From positions 1-64,000 of the forward strand of contig JANBPK010001218.1 in assembly GCA_027579435.1 (NCBI GenBank): DNA of 64,000 bases, written 5' to 3'. Positions within the stretch are counted from its first letter, which is position 1. The number at the start of each line of letters is the position of its first letter. Both the position numbers and the translations under genes were made by a program. Under the pieces are notes generated by a model. That model was given only the letters and a program-made list of their open reading frames with translations. It searched no databases and had not been told where the DNA came from. The stretch comes from Candolleomyces eurysporus (taxonomy: Eukaryota; Basidiomycota; Agaricomycetes; Agaricales; Psathyrellaceae). Shown here piece after piece: positions 12,795 through 25,369 of the stretch.

Positions 12795-13634
12795 GGTAAT
12801 TTGATCGAGAGTGTTGTGGTAGTAGATGGATGTGAGAGCTTCGAAGGGGTTGTTGGTCTGGATTGCAGTTCCTAGAGTCAATCTTTAAAGCTCTGTTTCT
12901 CTCGACTCTACGGTTGTGAAAGCTCCGGGACGTAACCTTCAACACGCAACCAAGAACTCACGATGAATAATTCGGAAAGATTTGGGTCGTAAGATTAACC
13001 TTCCGATGACATTGCATGTCGCCATATCGGGGATTGTTCATGCAGCCTTGCGATGCGGGTTATCGATTTGTGCGACGTACCTACCACGAACCAGGTCTTG
13101 GCAGACTCAACCGAAGTTTTCACCAATAGAGTAGCACTTGCGGCCTGTTACCGCCGGTATCTTCCCGCTGAGATGTCAGTTGATCAGTAAGCTACATACC
13201 TTTTTGGTACCACTGCTGCCCACGACATCGCCGACAAGATACTCCCGTGTTGTGACAGAGCCCGAGAACTGAGGATCATCGCGGTGGTAGCCATCGGAAT
13301 TATGAAGCAATCCTGGTGCAGCGCTCATGGACAATGTAATTCGCTTGACCAAATGACCAGCTGGCCTCATTGCTGATATGTTTATGCATGGTAGGCTGGA
13401 CGTTAACGGACGCCAGACAGTGTGAAGACAGGGAGGGAGGGACATTCAGAAGGTTCAAACGCGACTGATCTATGCGTCAACTTTCAGATCGCCCCCGAAA
13501 GAATATTTGATCATGGACAAATTCTGCCCCGCTTGGCTACAGCTTCAAACCTCAGGATCGAGGAATACTATCTGCTTTCATGATTGTTGCTCCACACAGA
13601 CTCTATAATACAGTCCGAATCACATTTATCACCG
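12795..13634. other. Intergenic region with a doubtful small minus-strand frame
   Basis: A minus-strand frame at 13176-13445 (89 codons) ends at a plausible GTATGT donor after GSSGTKK and could continue for about 15 residues in a further exon near 13.15 kb. It has no recognised motif, and I do not call it a gene. The part next to 12794 should hold the promoter of the NmrA-like gene. Confidence 0.3.
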
Positions 13635-14475
13635 TCACTCAGAGTCACTTTCAATCTGAACGTCAAACCCAATCTCGGACCAAGCAGGCTCAGAATCTCT
13701 CCACTCCTCAGCATACTCGTCAACCCAATACTCGGCCTCGTCGACAAACCATTCCTCCCACAAATCCGCTTCGTCCTCCACCCTCGTCGAGTACTTCTCG
13801 ATAGCGAGTTCGAGCAAACTGTCCACATCGTCTTCGTCTTGAGCCACCTTGTCCCTCATCCGGCGGCGATGATCGATTCGATGATCAGACCAGCCTCGTA
13901 CCTTGAGCAGGACGAGAGTGAGAAAAGGCATCAAAGGTATCCTGTGTGCGCCTCTGCGGACAGTGTTCATGGGCGGATAGTTGATTCGGTCTTGAGGTAT
14001 AAAAGGTATAGTAAGAGGTTCGGGACCTGGGAGTAGAATGTCGACTTTGCAATGCCGAGTATTATTGTCGTCGTTTGACGCAGACAAGGATGCGGCCAAC
14101 CCCGATCCGGCACGTCTTGGGATCCGGTACCACAAGACTCGATAGGTATCTTCAGGGTTTCGAGCTGCCACGAGGTAGAAGTTGGGATCGGCTTGCACGA
14201 TGAGGTCTTTGAAATACTGTGCATCGTGTGCTCCAGAATCGTCCATAACAACGATGTCCACGTCCTAATTCACGTTAAGCACTTGTATTAGCGCTCTCGC
14301 CGGAAATAGGGATCCAATGCTCGCTCACATGGGGAATTCGGTGCCGCATTCCATAGTACCAGCATGCTGCGCTCCCAAACAAGCAGCAACTGAAACCATG
14401 CCCTTGAAGGACGGCTGCAGCAGCGAGAGCAGTCTGAGTGATCTCTCTGCTGAAAAGCTCCTCATTTCGAGGCAT
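13635..14475 (-). CDS. Nucleotidyltransferase-fold hypothetical protein
   Basis: Two exons (14329-14475 and 13635-14264) joined in phase 0 over a 64-nt intron with a GTGAGC donor and AATTAG acceptor give 258 residues. The first exon ends in CCLFGSAACWYYGMRHRIPH and the second starts DVDIVVMDDSG. Together this is the GS...(D/E)VD(I/L)V pattern of the nucleotidyltransferase superfamily, as seen in many fungal proteins annotated as nucleotidyltransferase-like. The C-terminal third is rich in acidic and aromatic residues (WEEWFVDEAEYWVDEYAEEW). About 340 bp of non-coding sequence separate its start from the stop of SEC31. Substrate and role are unknown; a third catalytic carboxylate could not be assigned with confidence. 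Confidence 0.7.
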
Positions 14476-14812
14476 GGTGGGTCACAACCAAGCGGCAATA
14501 GGCGCCCATGGTCAGCAACGATGGGTCGGAGTAGCCTCGGAGAGGAAGCCTGATTTGGGAGTTTCAATCTCCACCCGCAGTCCAAGCTCCACCAGCACGA
14601 CACACGATTCAAGAGAACCAGTCACCATTTCTAACCAAAGAGAAATCTACGAAGAGAAGGAACCAAATTCATCGTGATCATAATCATAAGGAAACACAAC
14701 AAACGCGAAATTCAAAAGAGAAGACAGATCGACCATTTTATGCGAGGCGACCCCCATTCGAGAAAAATGAAATGCCGTGTACGATGAAAGGACGAGAGAA
14801 GATCGAACACAT

Positions 14813-17800
14813 CTACAGCCTCATAATCAACTGCTTAACACCGGCCATCCACAACCCAATATCATCCGTAACCGATCCCTTTGTAAGTAGGTCAACGTGG
14901 ATCGCAAGTGCAGCTGCACGGTCCCGGGCTTCCATAGCTAGAGTAGCTCGTCAGTCAATAGTCACGGACAGAGGAAAACGAAGAAAGAACCCACCTCTAG
15001 TAAGCACAATCAACTGCTCAACCACACCAGCCGACAGCGTCTCACAATTCAACGCATCGAACAGCGGGTTCAACCTCCTCTCCAAATCGTCCACGAGCCG
15101 TTTCTGGTTGGGCTGTGAAAGGGTATATCAGCAAACCGTTCACTCAACCTCATAGATAGAGAGAGAAAGGAAATGATACACACCGGCGTAGTCTGCCTCA
15201 TCCTCGTCAGATTATCCATCAACACATTGTACGCAGGCTTGACATGTTCAGGAATATGACTTCGGTCTCCAGGAGCTACAAACAGCCAAAATGATTCATC
15301 AGCATCCACCAATCATCATTCACCACTACAAAAGAACGAGAGCTACTCACGGTACTTGGGTGCAGGCGGCCCAGCTTTCACAACAACAGGACGGGGCGGC
15401 GCTCCACCTGCACTTGGTCCTCCAGGTGGTGGTGGTGGTGGCCCTCCCGACGCTGCTGGAGGAGGCGGAGGCGGAGCTGCGAGACCAGCAGACTGCGGCG
15501 GTGGTGGCGGTGCACCCGCACTACCCTGAGCCGGGGGCGCGTACGGTCCTGGAGCCTGCTGGTGCTGCTGATGATGAGGAGGGTGAGGATATTGCTGCTG
15601 AGGTGGCTGCTGGTGTTGGCCAACTTGAGGAGGGGCGTAAGGACCCGGAGCCTGCTGATGTTGATGCTGAGGGGNGCGCATACGGACCAGGAGCCTGCTG
15701 ATGTTGAGGAGGCGCATAAGGTCCAGGGGCCTGCTGGTGCTGAGGCGGAGGAGGCGTAGNCCCTCGCCCCATGCGGTCCCTGTGGCGGGGGCGGAGCCCT
15801 CACCTGCGGCTGTTGGTGGTGCTGCTGAACTGCATACTGGCCAGGCGTGGGAGCCCTCTGCGGTCCCTGCGGCGGATTCGTCAACCTCGACGGGGGCCTC
15901 TGCGGTCCCCCAGGCCCTCCTTGATGACCTCTAGGCGGACCCTGGGGCGGCGGAGGGGGTGGTACACTCCCACCTCTCGGAGGAGGCGGCAACGCTTGCT
16001 GCCCCTGCCCTTGATGAGGATACGGACTCCCAACGGGCGGACTGGCAAACCCAGGGCTCGGGGCACCCCCACCAGGCGCATTTGGGAACGGACTCGTGAT
16101 CGCAGCAGGCTTGGCTCCTCCCAAATTCAACGCACTGGGCCTATTAGCAGGTGCACTAGGCAACACAGCTGGGGCGTCGTTCCATCCTCCTACATCTCTC
16201 TTCGGTGGTGGTGGAAGCTGTTGAGCGGATCCTTGCTGATGCAAAGGCGTACCGGCCCTCCCGTTCTGCCCTGCAACACTGCCGGCACGGGGAGGTGGTG
16301 GTGGAAGGGTGGGACCAGGAGGTGGTTGCTGCTGGTGAACAGGCTGGGTAGGCGCATAGACAGACGTAGGTTGGTATGGGTTGGGAGGCTGGTATCCTGA
16401 AGGCTGGTATCCCGAAGGCTGGTATCCCGAGGGCTGATAGGTGTTTGTCGTCGTCGTCGTCGGTCCATACGGCTGTTGCTGAGGAGCAGGTACCGAAGCA
16501 GGTTGATACGAAGGGTANCCCCGTCGTCGCAGGCGGAACCTGCGCCGGGGCAGGAGGAACATACGGTCCATACGGTCCCCTGGTCGTTGCTGTTGCAGCT
16601 GGCACACGTCCCGAAGCCGCAGCGGCCGCACCACCCAACGTGGCCTTCGGAACTCGAAGCAACCGCACTCTGCCTCTGCAACCCACTCGCCCGTCCAGTA
16701 GCGCCCTTGTACGCAGCGGGCGTAAGCCTCAACACCTCCTCCGCCTCCTTCAACAATCCCTGCCCCGCCAAAAGGTCCGCATACTCGAGGTACCTATCAT
16801 ACAACGCTGCAAGCTTGTATGTCCTCTCTCCCTCACTCGCCTGTGTAACTGCATCGACATCCTCGTCCTTGTACTTGGTCGCACTCCTAAACACCGCCAC
16901 CTTCTCGATGAACGTCTGAAGGGCATTGGCGTGGGCCGAGAAATACGATGAGGAGCCGTATCCTTCGGACTGCTTGGCAAGGTAGGCGGAGAGATCTTCA
17001 GAAAGCTCTTCAGACCAGATATTAACCAGCCTCTCGAGTTTGCCCGCAGCGAGGTACGCAAGGGTCGCGTTCTTCCTGAAATGCTTCGCCTTCTCCACCG
17101 CATCCTCCCCATCTTCGTCGTCTTCATCCTCATCTTCGTCGTCCTCGTCATCGTCGTCCTCCAGATCTTCTTCTTCTTCACCCCTAGCACGAGCCCTCCT
17201 TGCCTCAACGCGCTCCTTCCTCTCCTCCTTCACGAGCCTAAACTCAAACTCGAGCCGCGCACCCAACTGCTCCACCAGCCCCGCAAACTTGTCCGCAGGC
17301 GCAAACGTACAGATCACAACAAACACCTCTCTCCACTCCTTCAACTCGACATTCTGCACAACGTCTTCCAAGTCGTCCGTCACCACGCTCTCAAACAGCC
17401 TGAGGTATCCAGCTGCCTTTTGCGCCTTCTTCCCTGGTTGTTGTTGGAGTACAAGGACACGGTCGAAATACGCTTTCTGTGTCTTGGCAAGGAGCTCTGG
17501 TCCACCGCGTACAGCGAACAGAATGGCATCCGCGAACCGATCAGCCTCCAAACACAGCTTCACAGCAGATGCAAAGTCACCAAGGACCAACGCCTGCGTG
17601 ACGAGTCGATCAATCGAGGTGCTGCCGGCGTTCGTGGTGGCGGTGGTGCTAGTCGCAGTGGTCGAAGTNGGGGGTATCTGCGTCGTCATCTGCAGGAGGG
17701 TACACGCTGAACGTATTGCCCTTCACCACAGCCTCGGAAGACGACCCGATACTCGATGGACCACTCCCAATGGTAGCAGCGACACTCGAGTCCAGGCCGT

Positions 17801-19870
17801 AGTTGGTGTGCGGGACAGCTCCCAGTCCTCCGGCTACACCTTGCGAGGAAGAGGAAGCGAGGGTAGAGAAGAAGTCTTGCCCAGCAGCGTCGACCTGGGG
17901 CGTCCCAGGGCCATCGTCTTCTCCGAACAAGCTGGGAACAGTCGTCGTGCTCTCTCCATCCAAAGGTATGTGAGAGGTAGTCGTGCTCGTATCGGATGGT
18001 GTCCTTTCGGAGGGTGTCTTTTCAGAGTCGACGATGGGGTCGGCGAACGATACGCTCGTGGTCCTTTCGGTAGCGGTGATGTCTTCCTCTTCGTCTTGTC
18101 CTGCACCTTCGGTGTCGCTATCGACCTGGGACGGCTCAGAGGCGCGTTTAGCCGCCTTCAAAGCCTCCACAGCCTCTTCCACCCTCTTCCCAACCTCCTC
18201 CTTCGAGAACCCGAGCAGCGTAACAAGCTCTTCCCTCGAATTCGCCCGGAACAAGCTAAGCAAGGCCTTCCAGCTATCTTCCCCACCTCCTCCCTCCTCC
18301 TTCCTCTTCTCTGCAAACGCCTTCAACCCTTCTCCCTCCGCTGAAGCCTCGATCAACTTCCTCGCTCGTTCGATAACCTCTTCTTCCGTAACCACCTTCC
18401 TCGAATGCACAACACTACTCTGGTTCTTCCCCTGCGCTCCAGCCAAATTCGAAATCGTAACAAGCCTCCCTCCAAATCCAAAAGTAGCCGCAATGGGGCG
18501 TTTCAGCCATTTAGGCGGTTGCGTTATGCTGAGGGTCTGGCCTCCCACCGTACTCCTCGCGAACCCAGGCGCGTTGAACAAGTCCGCTCCATTATCCTCT
18601 TTAAGCTGTATCGCACTCTGCGGGGGCGCATTAGTGTCTTCGTTGGTCGATTGGATGGAGTGGATGCCGATGGTGCCGTCGAAAAAGGCGGTGGCGAGTA
18701 GGTCGGGGTTGCGGGGGCACCAGTCGACTTGGAAGGCCCAGTTGTCGGCGGAGGGGAGTTGGCCGATGAGTTCGGATGTTTGGGGGTTCCAGCAGAGGGC
18801 TTTGTTATCTTTGCCGCAGGAGAGGAGGAGGTCGGCGTCTTGTTTGCACCAGGAGAGGGAGAGGACACCTTTTTCGTGGCCTGTGAGGATCTAAAAGGGG
18901 CGTGAGTACGTAGTAAAGAGGCAGAGGCAGACAAACGAACCTTTTCGGGAGCACGAGCGTTTCGCAGGTCCCAAACCATGATGATAGGAGATGTATCGTC
19001 TTCTGAGGATGTTACAACGCGCGTAGCCTGTACAACGAGCCATTAGATCCCAAGATATCGTTAATTGGAGAGAGGAACGTACGTTATCTGGATGCCAAGC
19101 GATATCGCTCATACCGCGTCGTCCGCCTCCCAGCCCACCAGGTCCACCTCCTCCACCGTTCCCGCTATACGTAAGAGCCACAACCTCCCTCTTCCCTCTC
19201 AAATCCCACACGACAGTGTAGCCTGTACTGCTCGCTCCGGCAAGCACATATTGCACCTGCTGATTCCACTTGACACTCGTCATCTCATCGAGCTTCGTAC
19301 TCCTCGATCCAGGCGTAGGCGTGTAAGGCTTACTGGGGTCTTTCAGGTCCCAGATATAGACTTCCCCGCCTACACCGCCAGAGGCCAAAAGGCTGTTTTG
19401 GATAGGGTTAAAGTCCAATCCGCGGACGGGACCTGTGTGGGCGGTGGGGTTGCGTAGGATGAGGGAAGAGGAAGCGTCTGCGCCACTCAGAATCTTTTCG
19501 GGGTCCCAGAGAGCGAGTTCGCCGTTTTCGAGTCCGGCGGCGATGACGCCCTGAGGGCGGGTTGGGTTCACGTAGCCCCATGCGAGGCGGTTGAATCTAA
19601 TCGCACATTACATTCCATTAATATGGGATTAGATGGGGGGCAGACGCACCGTGCAGTGTCGTGTACAGAGCCCCTGGGCCCGTTTTGCCCTATCCCACCG
19701 AGATCATACTCATCCTGGTCGAGGAAATTCGGCGCCCAGATCTCAAGCTGGCTCTCGTTGCTGAAGGACTCATCGAGAGCGCCTGCAACTGTTCCGGTGG
19801 CCAGCAACGGCAGAGAGGCTGAGGGCGACCATGCGAATGTCGATGTCCTGTGAATTTCCTTGAGCTTCAT
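14813..19870 (-). CDS. SEC31: COPII coat subunit Sec31
   Basis: Sec31 forms the outer COPII cage with Sec13 on vesicles leaving the endoplasmic reticulum. Seven exons are visible: 19650-19870, 19083-19596, 18941-19027, 15351-18890, 15184-15275, 14995-15112 and 14813-14937, about 1565 residues. The N-terminus [16 protein letters not shown] is diagnostic. WD40 repeats occupy about residues 1-375 ([62 protein letters not shown]). An alpha-solenoid (about 700-1010) contains [20 protein letters not shown] and an acidic D/E run, and a proline/glutamine-rich linker (about 1050-1455) with PPPPP motifs follows, the type that contacts Sec23. The C-terminal helical domain begins [19 protein letters not shown]. 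Four single Ns (15675, 15760, 16517, 17669), each beside a homopolymer, shift the frame and are probably assembly errors. A longer upstream frame to 20032 was not used, because the conserved start is at 19870. Confidence 0.93.
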
Positions 19871-20232
19871 CGAGGAAAGGGGGATTGGCGGTGGATATGT
19901 TTTCTCGCTGACAGGCTGAGCTGGCGCACTGCGACGACGTGTCCTCGGAGATTCCCGTGATTTCCCTCCTTCCGGAATCTTGTTCGCACGAAGTACTAGG
20001 GTCGCGACGCGACGGGCCTTCGGTTCTTGCACTCAATCTATTGGCGTTCGTCGGTACCCCTTGGCACTTCAATAATAGCAGAAGATGAGGTCTTGGTAGA
20101 TACAGAGGTCGAAGCGCGAACAGGGCTTAATCTTTCGGAATCCAGAAAGGGCGAAAATTGGAAGGAACTGATCGAGGGATATACTAGAGGATATCTAATC
20201 CAAAACGTTGCAAGCCCGCCTCAAGGCAGGTG

Positions 20233-20914
20233 TCAGCAACTCGGAGCAGGCGCATCTCTATCCTCCTGTGAAACCCTTTCGTGTGCCCTTGGTGCATGCT
20301 GGCCACCACAAATGTTCTTAAGCATTAGTCCTCCCTCTCTGGCCAGATAAAGAAAGATTAGAATGAACGAGAAGACCACCAAAAGCATAAAAATAATCTT
20401 ATCGAAGGTTCTTCCCTCCTTTAATACGTAGAAGACGATTGAAAAAACGGCTAGGAGAAGGCCAACATAAAAGGTCATGAGCCCTGGAACACCAGATGGT
20501 CAGCGAGCTTTCTAAAGCCTAAGGAAGATTGTAAACATACACACGACCTGAGCAAATGAAAGCAAGTATTTCGGTATACCTCGTCCTCCAGCAGCATCCT
20601 GTGCTTTCCAATCCTTGACAACGAATGCGTCCACCGCAGCCACAAGATTAACACCCACCGCAAAGTAGCAAAAACTGGCCGTGGAAAAATTCTCAGGGTA
20701 TTTGCCTTTGCTGTTGTCTATCTTTTTCTGATCATATGTACGGAGATAGTTCTTGGGGTCGCTGAAGCCATACAGCTGGGCAGCAATGCCAGCAGCAAGA
20801 GCGGACTAGAGCATGGAAAATAAGCGCTGGACTGCGTCAGGACACGCATATTCTGCTTACCACAACTGCAGCGTCCTGGTAAGCGGATTCAGGATTTCCC
20901 ATGGCGGAGCTCAT
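20233..20914 (-). CDS. Small fungal membrane protein, copy A
   Basis: Three exons (20861-20914, 20541-20805, 20233-20483) give 189 residues. The first exon is MSSAMGNPESAYQDAAVV. Exon 2 contains SALAAGIAAQLYGFSDPKNY and a hydrophobic FCYFAVGVNLVAAVDAFVVKDW stretch. Exon 3 has two membrane segments (MTFYVGLLLAVFSIVFYVL and IIFMLLVVFSFILIFLYLA), so three to four helices are likely. The exon joins are supported by the paralogue at 24674, which uses the same phases and the same VVW(L/F) junction. I recognise no characterised family. Its flanks are duplicated together with the coding part. Confidence 0.7.
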
Positions 20915-22749
20915 GGAAGCTGTGGGTGAGACTAATGTGTAAGATGTTAGATTTCCAAGGGGAAGTTGGTCGCAGAGAAGGAGAGTTTGGGTTTGGGGCA
21001 AACAACATTCCCTCTTGAGTCAGAGCCAGTGCATGTGCCGCTGGTAGCTCAATTTGTCAGACTGATTGACCGGTTTAATATCATTGTGAAATGGTAAGAA
21101 GAGGCATGGTATGATTGGAAACATGAGGATGGTACACGTTGAATCCAGAAGGCTTTCTACCTCCGCAAGAGAGATGAGTGGACCATGAGCCTCATTCCAT
21201 CCCAATACATTTGTATTTTTGCTTTGGCTAGAGGTATTGTTTTCTATGGGGTGCACGAGGCGACTTGAGACCTCGGAAGGGGTGAACAGATGACTAAAGA
21301 ACATATGTGTGATGGTCACAACGTTTGCAGTTTCGGTTCTCGAAATAAGATTGATTGAATGGTCTGCAACGGCGCATTCATTCCATGGCAGTGTATGGGC
21401 ACTTTCATTGTTGTTTAGGACCGCGGCGGAGTCCAAAGTCTCCAATCTTCAGCAGACCCTGAATCTCAAAGCGATGGAATCGTGTAGCGGCTGCGAATAT
21501 CTTTCCTCCTCTTAGATATGACTAATCGTCGGACTTCTAATTATCTCTATATATACTGCGCGGTAAATATCGATGTTCCCCAGCTTACCTTGAATACGAT
21601 AGCACTCAAACAGTCTATCCTCTCGTGTGAGCTCTTCGTGTTTCGAGACTAGCCGTCCTACGACAGCTCCTCGCCACAAATCGCCCAAATATAGCTAGCC
21701 TGGGCAGGGAAAGGGCACTTTCTGATTGATTGTGAGACTAGTGCTGCACAGTGTAAATGAAAGGAACGAGGATCTGGAACCTGAAGCTTTTAAACGTCCA
21801 TACGCAAATGGAGCAATACAATCAGAGAGCCATCTTAACCCGTGCTACACACGCTGAAGTACGAAAAACCAATACCCAATCATGGCCCACCCGCGCGAAC
21901 CTGGACGCCGCCTATGGGCAATGGGTACTCTGAAAAACATGTCTTCAGTTAGAAGCATGCACTGGCATTCGCTGCAGTGCCCCTATGAATAGGTGTCGTC
22001 CACCTTCGTCGGCGTGCCTGCAGCATGCTCAAACTCTCGCTTGCGCATGGGGCTCATGTTCGCATGAGAGGGTGGGCATACAAGCCAAAGAGCGGGGAAA
22101 ACTTGAATATACTTGTGAGAAGGGGGAAATAAGGAGCAAATCTGAGCTTTATCTCAAAAAGAGGCAGCCCTTGCTTGCATCGATTCATTACAGTCGTTTG
22201 CAAAACGAACTGCGGTGTCATTTTCTGTGTGCAAGGAGAATGCCACGGCCGCTGTCCTCCCACCATGCCCGGAACGTCGTCCACCCATCCTCCACGCCAT
22301 TTCAGCGTCCTTCTCAGCCACCCCACCCCAATTTGGCAAAGTTTGTATGATATACATTCACTGAGAAACGTGAATGACATGAGCTCGTGTGCCGTACCGT
22401 GTCAGGGCGTGTTGAAAAGCCTCAAGGCTCAATCTGGAGAACCCGATCAAGCCTGACAAAGGTGCTCGTGTCCTTCCTTAATTTTGCGTGTTTCTCATAA
22501 GTTCGATCAACCAGAAGGGATAATTCTTGCAGCTTGAGGACCCGGCGATCTCTATCATTGCCTTTTTGCGTTGCAACCGGGATCCGGGCTTATGGGATTG
22601 ATGGAAGTAGTAGGACATAGTAATCCCACTTAATATGGACTGAAACGGTCAACGTGCAGTACGTGTCCTTGATGCTACGGCGTGAACCTTCAGCTTTGCC
22701 CTACAAAAGACGGACTTCACCGCGCACGTTAGCTCATCATTTCCCTTCT
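20915..22749. other. Intergenic region between divergent genes
   Basis: No supported gene. The minus-strand frame at 21020-21445 (141 codons) lies directly upstream of copy A. Its DNA is partly shared with the upstream flank of the second copy (about 25.38-25.62 kb), but the reading frame is not kept there, which argues against coding. The stretch from about 22.6 kb precedes the next gene and probably holds its promoter. Confidence 0.4.
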
Positions 22750-24344
22750 ATGATTCTTCTCTTCCTTGCTCTTCACTACCTGTACGATCTAGCTTCCACG
22801 GCTCCCACCGGCAGCCTTACCGCGACGACTCTCGAGTCAGGCGAAGGGTTTCGCGTGGAGGTCTATAGGATCAACTACAGGTCGACAGCTGCGATTGTCA
22901 CGAGCTGTATTTCGACCATCTTGTTATGTACTTGGTTCACAATTCACCCCGATGTTTGCGGATTTCGTTCGACTTGGAGGCAGAGGATTAGAGGAAAGTT
23001 GGAGTTATTTGTGTGGTCGCTGCTGATACCTGAGCTGGTCATGATGCGGGCATGCAACCAGTGGTCGGGGGCGCGCATGATATGCAGACGCCTAGGAAAA
23101 GGTGTGGCGTGACACGCTTTATATAATTTAAAGCTGACTTACAATCTACAGAGGCGGGATGGACAGAGGTTGAAGGTCATTTCTTCCAAATGGGTGGTGT
23201 CTGGATCTGCAAAGAGCGTGGAGAACACACGACATGCGACCCGAAGCGTATTCAGCTCCAGGATTCAACTGGTGACATACAATACCGTCTACGTGAGACC
23301 ACCACTCTGGAAGAGATCACAGATCGCAGCAAAAGCGACGGCCTATCTAAAGCGATTGTCCTCACTCAAACATTATGGTTCATAATTCAGTGTATCGCCC
23401 GGGCAGCACAGGGCTTGGCGGTGACCGAGCTGGAAATAGTCACTTTGGCTTACACTACCCTGAACGGTGTGATGTGTTTTTTCTGGTGGGAGAAGCCCCT
23501 GGACGTTCAATGCCCGGTTGTGATACATTCGAGTGGCATCAGAGTTGTTGAACGAAGTCAAGTAGGAACTGATGCGGTGGACTTGGAACGGGACCCAATC
23601 GGTAGATGGGAAGGTCTAAAGGAGTGGCTACGCTCCATTTGTCGAAAGTTCTCTAACGACTGGATAACAGGTTCGTTGAAACCCTGGTCGTTTTTAGTAG
23701 CACTGAAACTGATCTTGAGGGCAGCCGGAAACGGATACTCTAGTTTAGGCTCTACGGCGGATACCTCCCTCCATTTCGACAAGTGTCATGATGTCCTTGT
23801 AAAAATACAGCGTCATCTTTCCCAAGGTTCGTCATCTATACGCATCACATAACGTGCAACAGAGCTGAAATAACGGTGAACCAAAGCCCCCCGAGATATA
23901 CAGAGGTCAATATACGCCCTTATCAGGCCAACGGGCGATGATACGAATGCCGACAGCGTCAGGACCAACGACCAAACTTACCTCAGCTCTTCTGTCGTGG
24001 TATGCCTTCTTGCCTCGCTGTTCGGTGGAATTCACTGTATCAGCTGGTTATTCACCTTCCCCAGCTCTGCCTTCCAGATCTGCTGGAGGATCTGTTCGAT
24101 CTTCATAACTGTAACCCCCTTGGTTTTAGCATCTTGGCCAGCCATCTGGCTGGTGCCCCATGGTAGCCACCTGATCACGTCTAGCTGGCTGCTGAACTTT
24201 TTTAGCTTCTATTTTTTGGCCGCATCCCTACTTTACATAGTCGCTCGCATTATTCTTCTTTTCATAGCATTCTATACCCTCTCTGCAATTCCTGCCACGG
24301 GGCACCAGTCAATTGAGTGGGCTGACTTCATACCACACATCTAG
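22750..24344 (+). CDS. Multispanning fungal membrane protein of unknown function
   Basis: Three exons (22750-23101, 23152-23826, 23887-24344) joined over introns of 50 and 60 nt give 494 residues. It starts with a signal-like MILLFLALHYLYDLAST, followed by a TM helix (STAAIVTSCISTILLCTWFT). Conserved-looking blocks are WTEVEGHFFQMGGVWIC, GLAVTELEIVTLAYTTLNG, MCFFWWEKPLDVQCPV, LFGGIHCISWLFTFPS and the terminal EWADFIPHI. This architecture is common in Agaricomycetes as uncharacterised integral membrane proteins. An upstream in-frame ATG at 22654 exists but would place a basic segment before the hydrophobic start, so I preferred 22750. The AAAG acceptor of intron 2 is non-ideal but restores the frame into LFGGIHC. 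It is flanked by two small membrane protein paralogues. Confidence 0.72.
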
Positions 24345-24673
24345 CTGTCTAACTTTCCAAACTTCATTCAGCATTTAATTCCATGTAGCTACTACCATGA
24401 ATGGGCCAGTGGAGACCAAGTCAGACACCATTCAACTTACAATGGTTCTCGCAGGGAGTTTGATGCTCCCTCAGCCCACCGTGATGGATCTGAGAGCGTC
24501 CACCTACTCATAGCCACAGAAAATGTAGTCTTGGCTATACACAAATAAATACAGAGGTCAAAGGGCGAACATTGGGAAGAACATCGAAAAGAGGGCCGCC
24601 AAGAAAAAAAAGTGATCGAGGGATATACTAGAAGATGTCTAATCTAGAACGTAAGCCCACCCCAAGACAGGCG
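24345..24673. other. 3' flanks of two convergent genes
   Basis: No gene. The segment from about 24.55 kb is similar to about 20.10-20.23 kb (TACAGAGGTC..., GATCGAGGGATATACTAGA), so the downstream flank of the small membrane protein gene was duplicated with it. Confidence 0.5.
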
Positions 24674-25369
24674 TCAGCAACTCTCAGCGGGCGCACGATT
24701 TCTATCCTCCTGTGAAACACCCACTGTGGGGCCTCGAAATATCCTGCTCATAATGAGCATGTATATCATGTTCTTTCCCTCTGTGGTGAAGTAAAGAACG
24801 ATCAGAATGAAGGAGAAGATGCAATAATACATAAAAAACGCTTTATCGGAGGGATGTCCTTCTCCAAATACGTATACGGCCATTGATACAATGATTAAGC
24901 AAAGGCCAGCATAAAAGGTTAAGAACCCTGGAGCACCAAATGGTCAGCGAGCTTTTGATAGCCAAGGAAGACTGTAAGCGTACACACGACGTGAGCAAAC
25001 GAGAGCAAGTATTTCGATACAAACCGATCTCCAGCAGCCTGCTGTCTTCGCCAATCCTTGACAATGAATGCGTCCACCGCAGCCGCAAGGTTAACAGCTA
25101 CTGCCAAATAGCATGTACGGGCGACGNAAAAAATACAGAGGGCACTCTCCTTCGCTGTGGTCACATTTGTCCGCATTTTCCCGACCGGTGACATAATGAT
25201 AGTTTTTAGGGTCTCTGAAGAAGGCATATAACTGGGCAGCAATGCCAGCAGCAAGAGCGGACTGGAGCGTAAAAATGAGCGCTGAACTGCGTCGGGACAT
25301 GCATACTCGACGTACCACAACGGAAGCCTCGTGGTAAGCGAATTCATGATTTTCCGTGGTGGACTTCAT
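24674..25369 (-). CDS. Small fungal membrane protein, copy B
   Basis: Paralogue of the gene at 20233 with the same three-exon layout: 25316-25369 (MKSTTENHEFAYHEASVV), 24984-25261 and 24674-24927. The exon 2 core SALAAGIAAQLYAFFRDPKN and NLAAAVDAFIVKDWRRQQAA matches copy A closely. Exon 3 carries LTFYAGLCLIIVSMAVYVF and FFMYYCIFSFILIVLYFTTE membrane segments and ends QEDRNRAPAESC, like the QEDRDAPAPSC end of copy A. An N at 25127 next to an A-run breaks the frame within exon 2 and is likely an assembly error. Function unknown. Confidence 0.65.

Noticed and set aside
13176..13445. 89-codon minus-strand frame with a possible donor
   Set aside because: No motif, short possible second exon, and no paralogue to support it.
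13584..14036. 150-codon plus-strand frame
   Set aside because: Antisense to the nucleotidyltransferase-like gene, whose minus-strand exons have matching splice sites and motif.
17040..18344. A 434-codon plus-strand open frame, and several other long plus-strand frames at 15.3-18.9 kb
   Set aside because: They are antisense to SEC31. Their serine/leucine-rich low-complexity translation mirrors the acidic and Pro-rich coding strand, whereas the minus strand has clear WD40 and Sec31 domains.
21020..21445. 141-codon minus-strand frame upstream of the small membrane protein copy A
   Set aside because: The frame is not preserved in the duplicated counterpart near 25.4-25.6 kb, and the composition is not protein-like.
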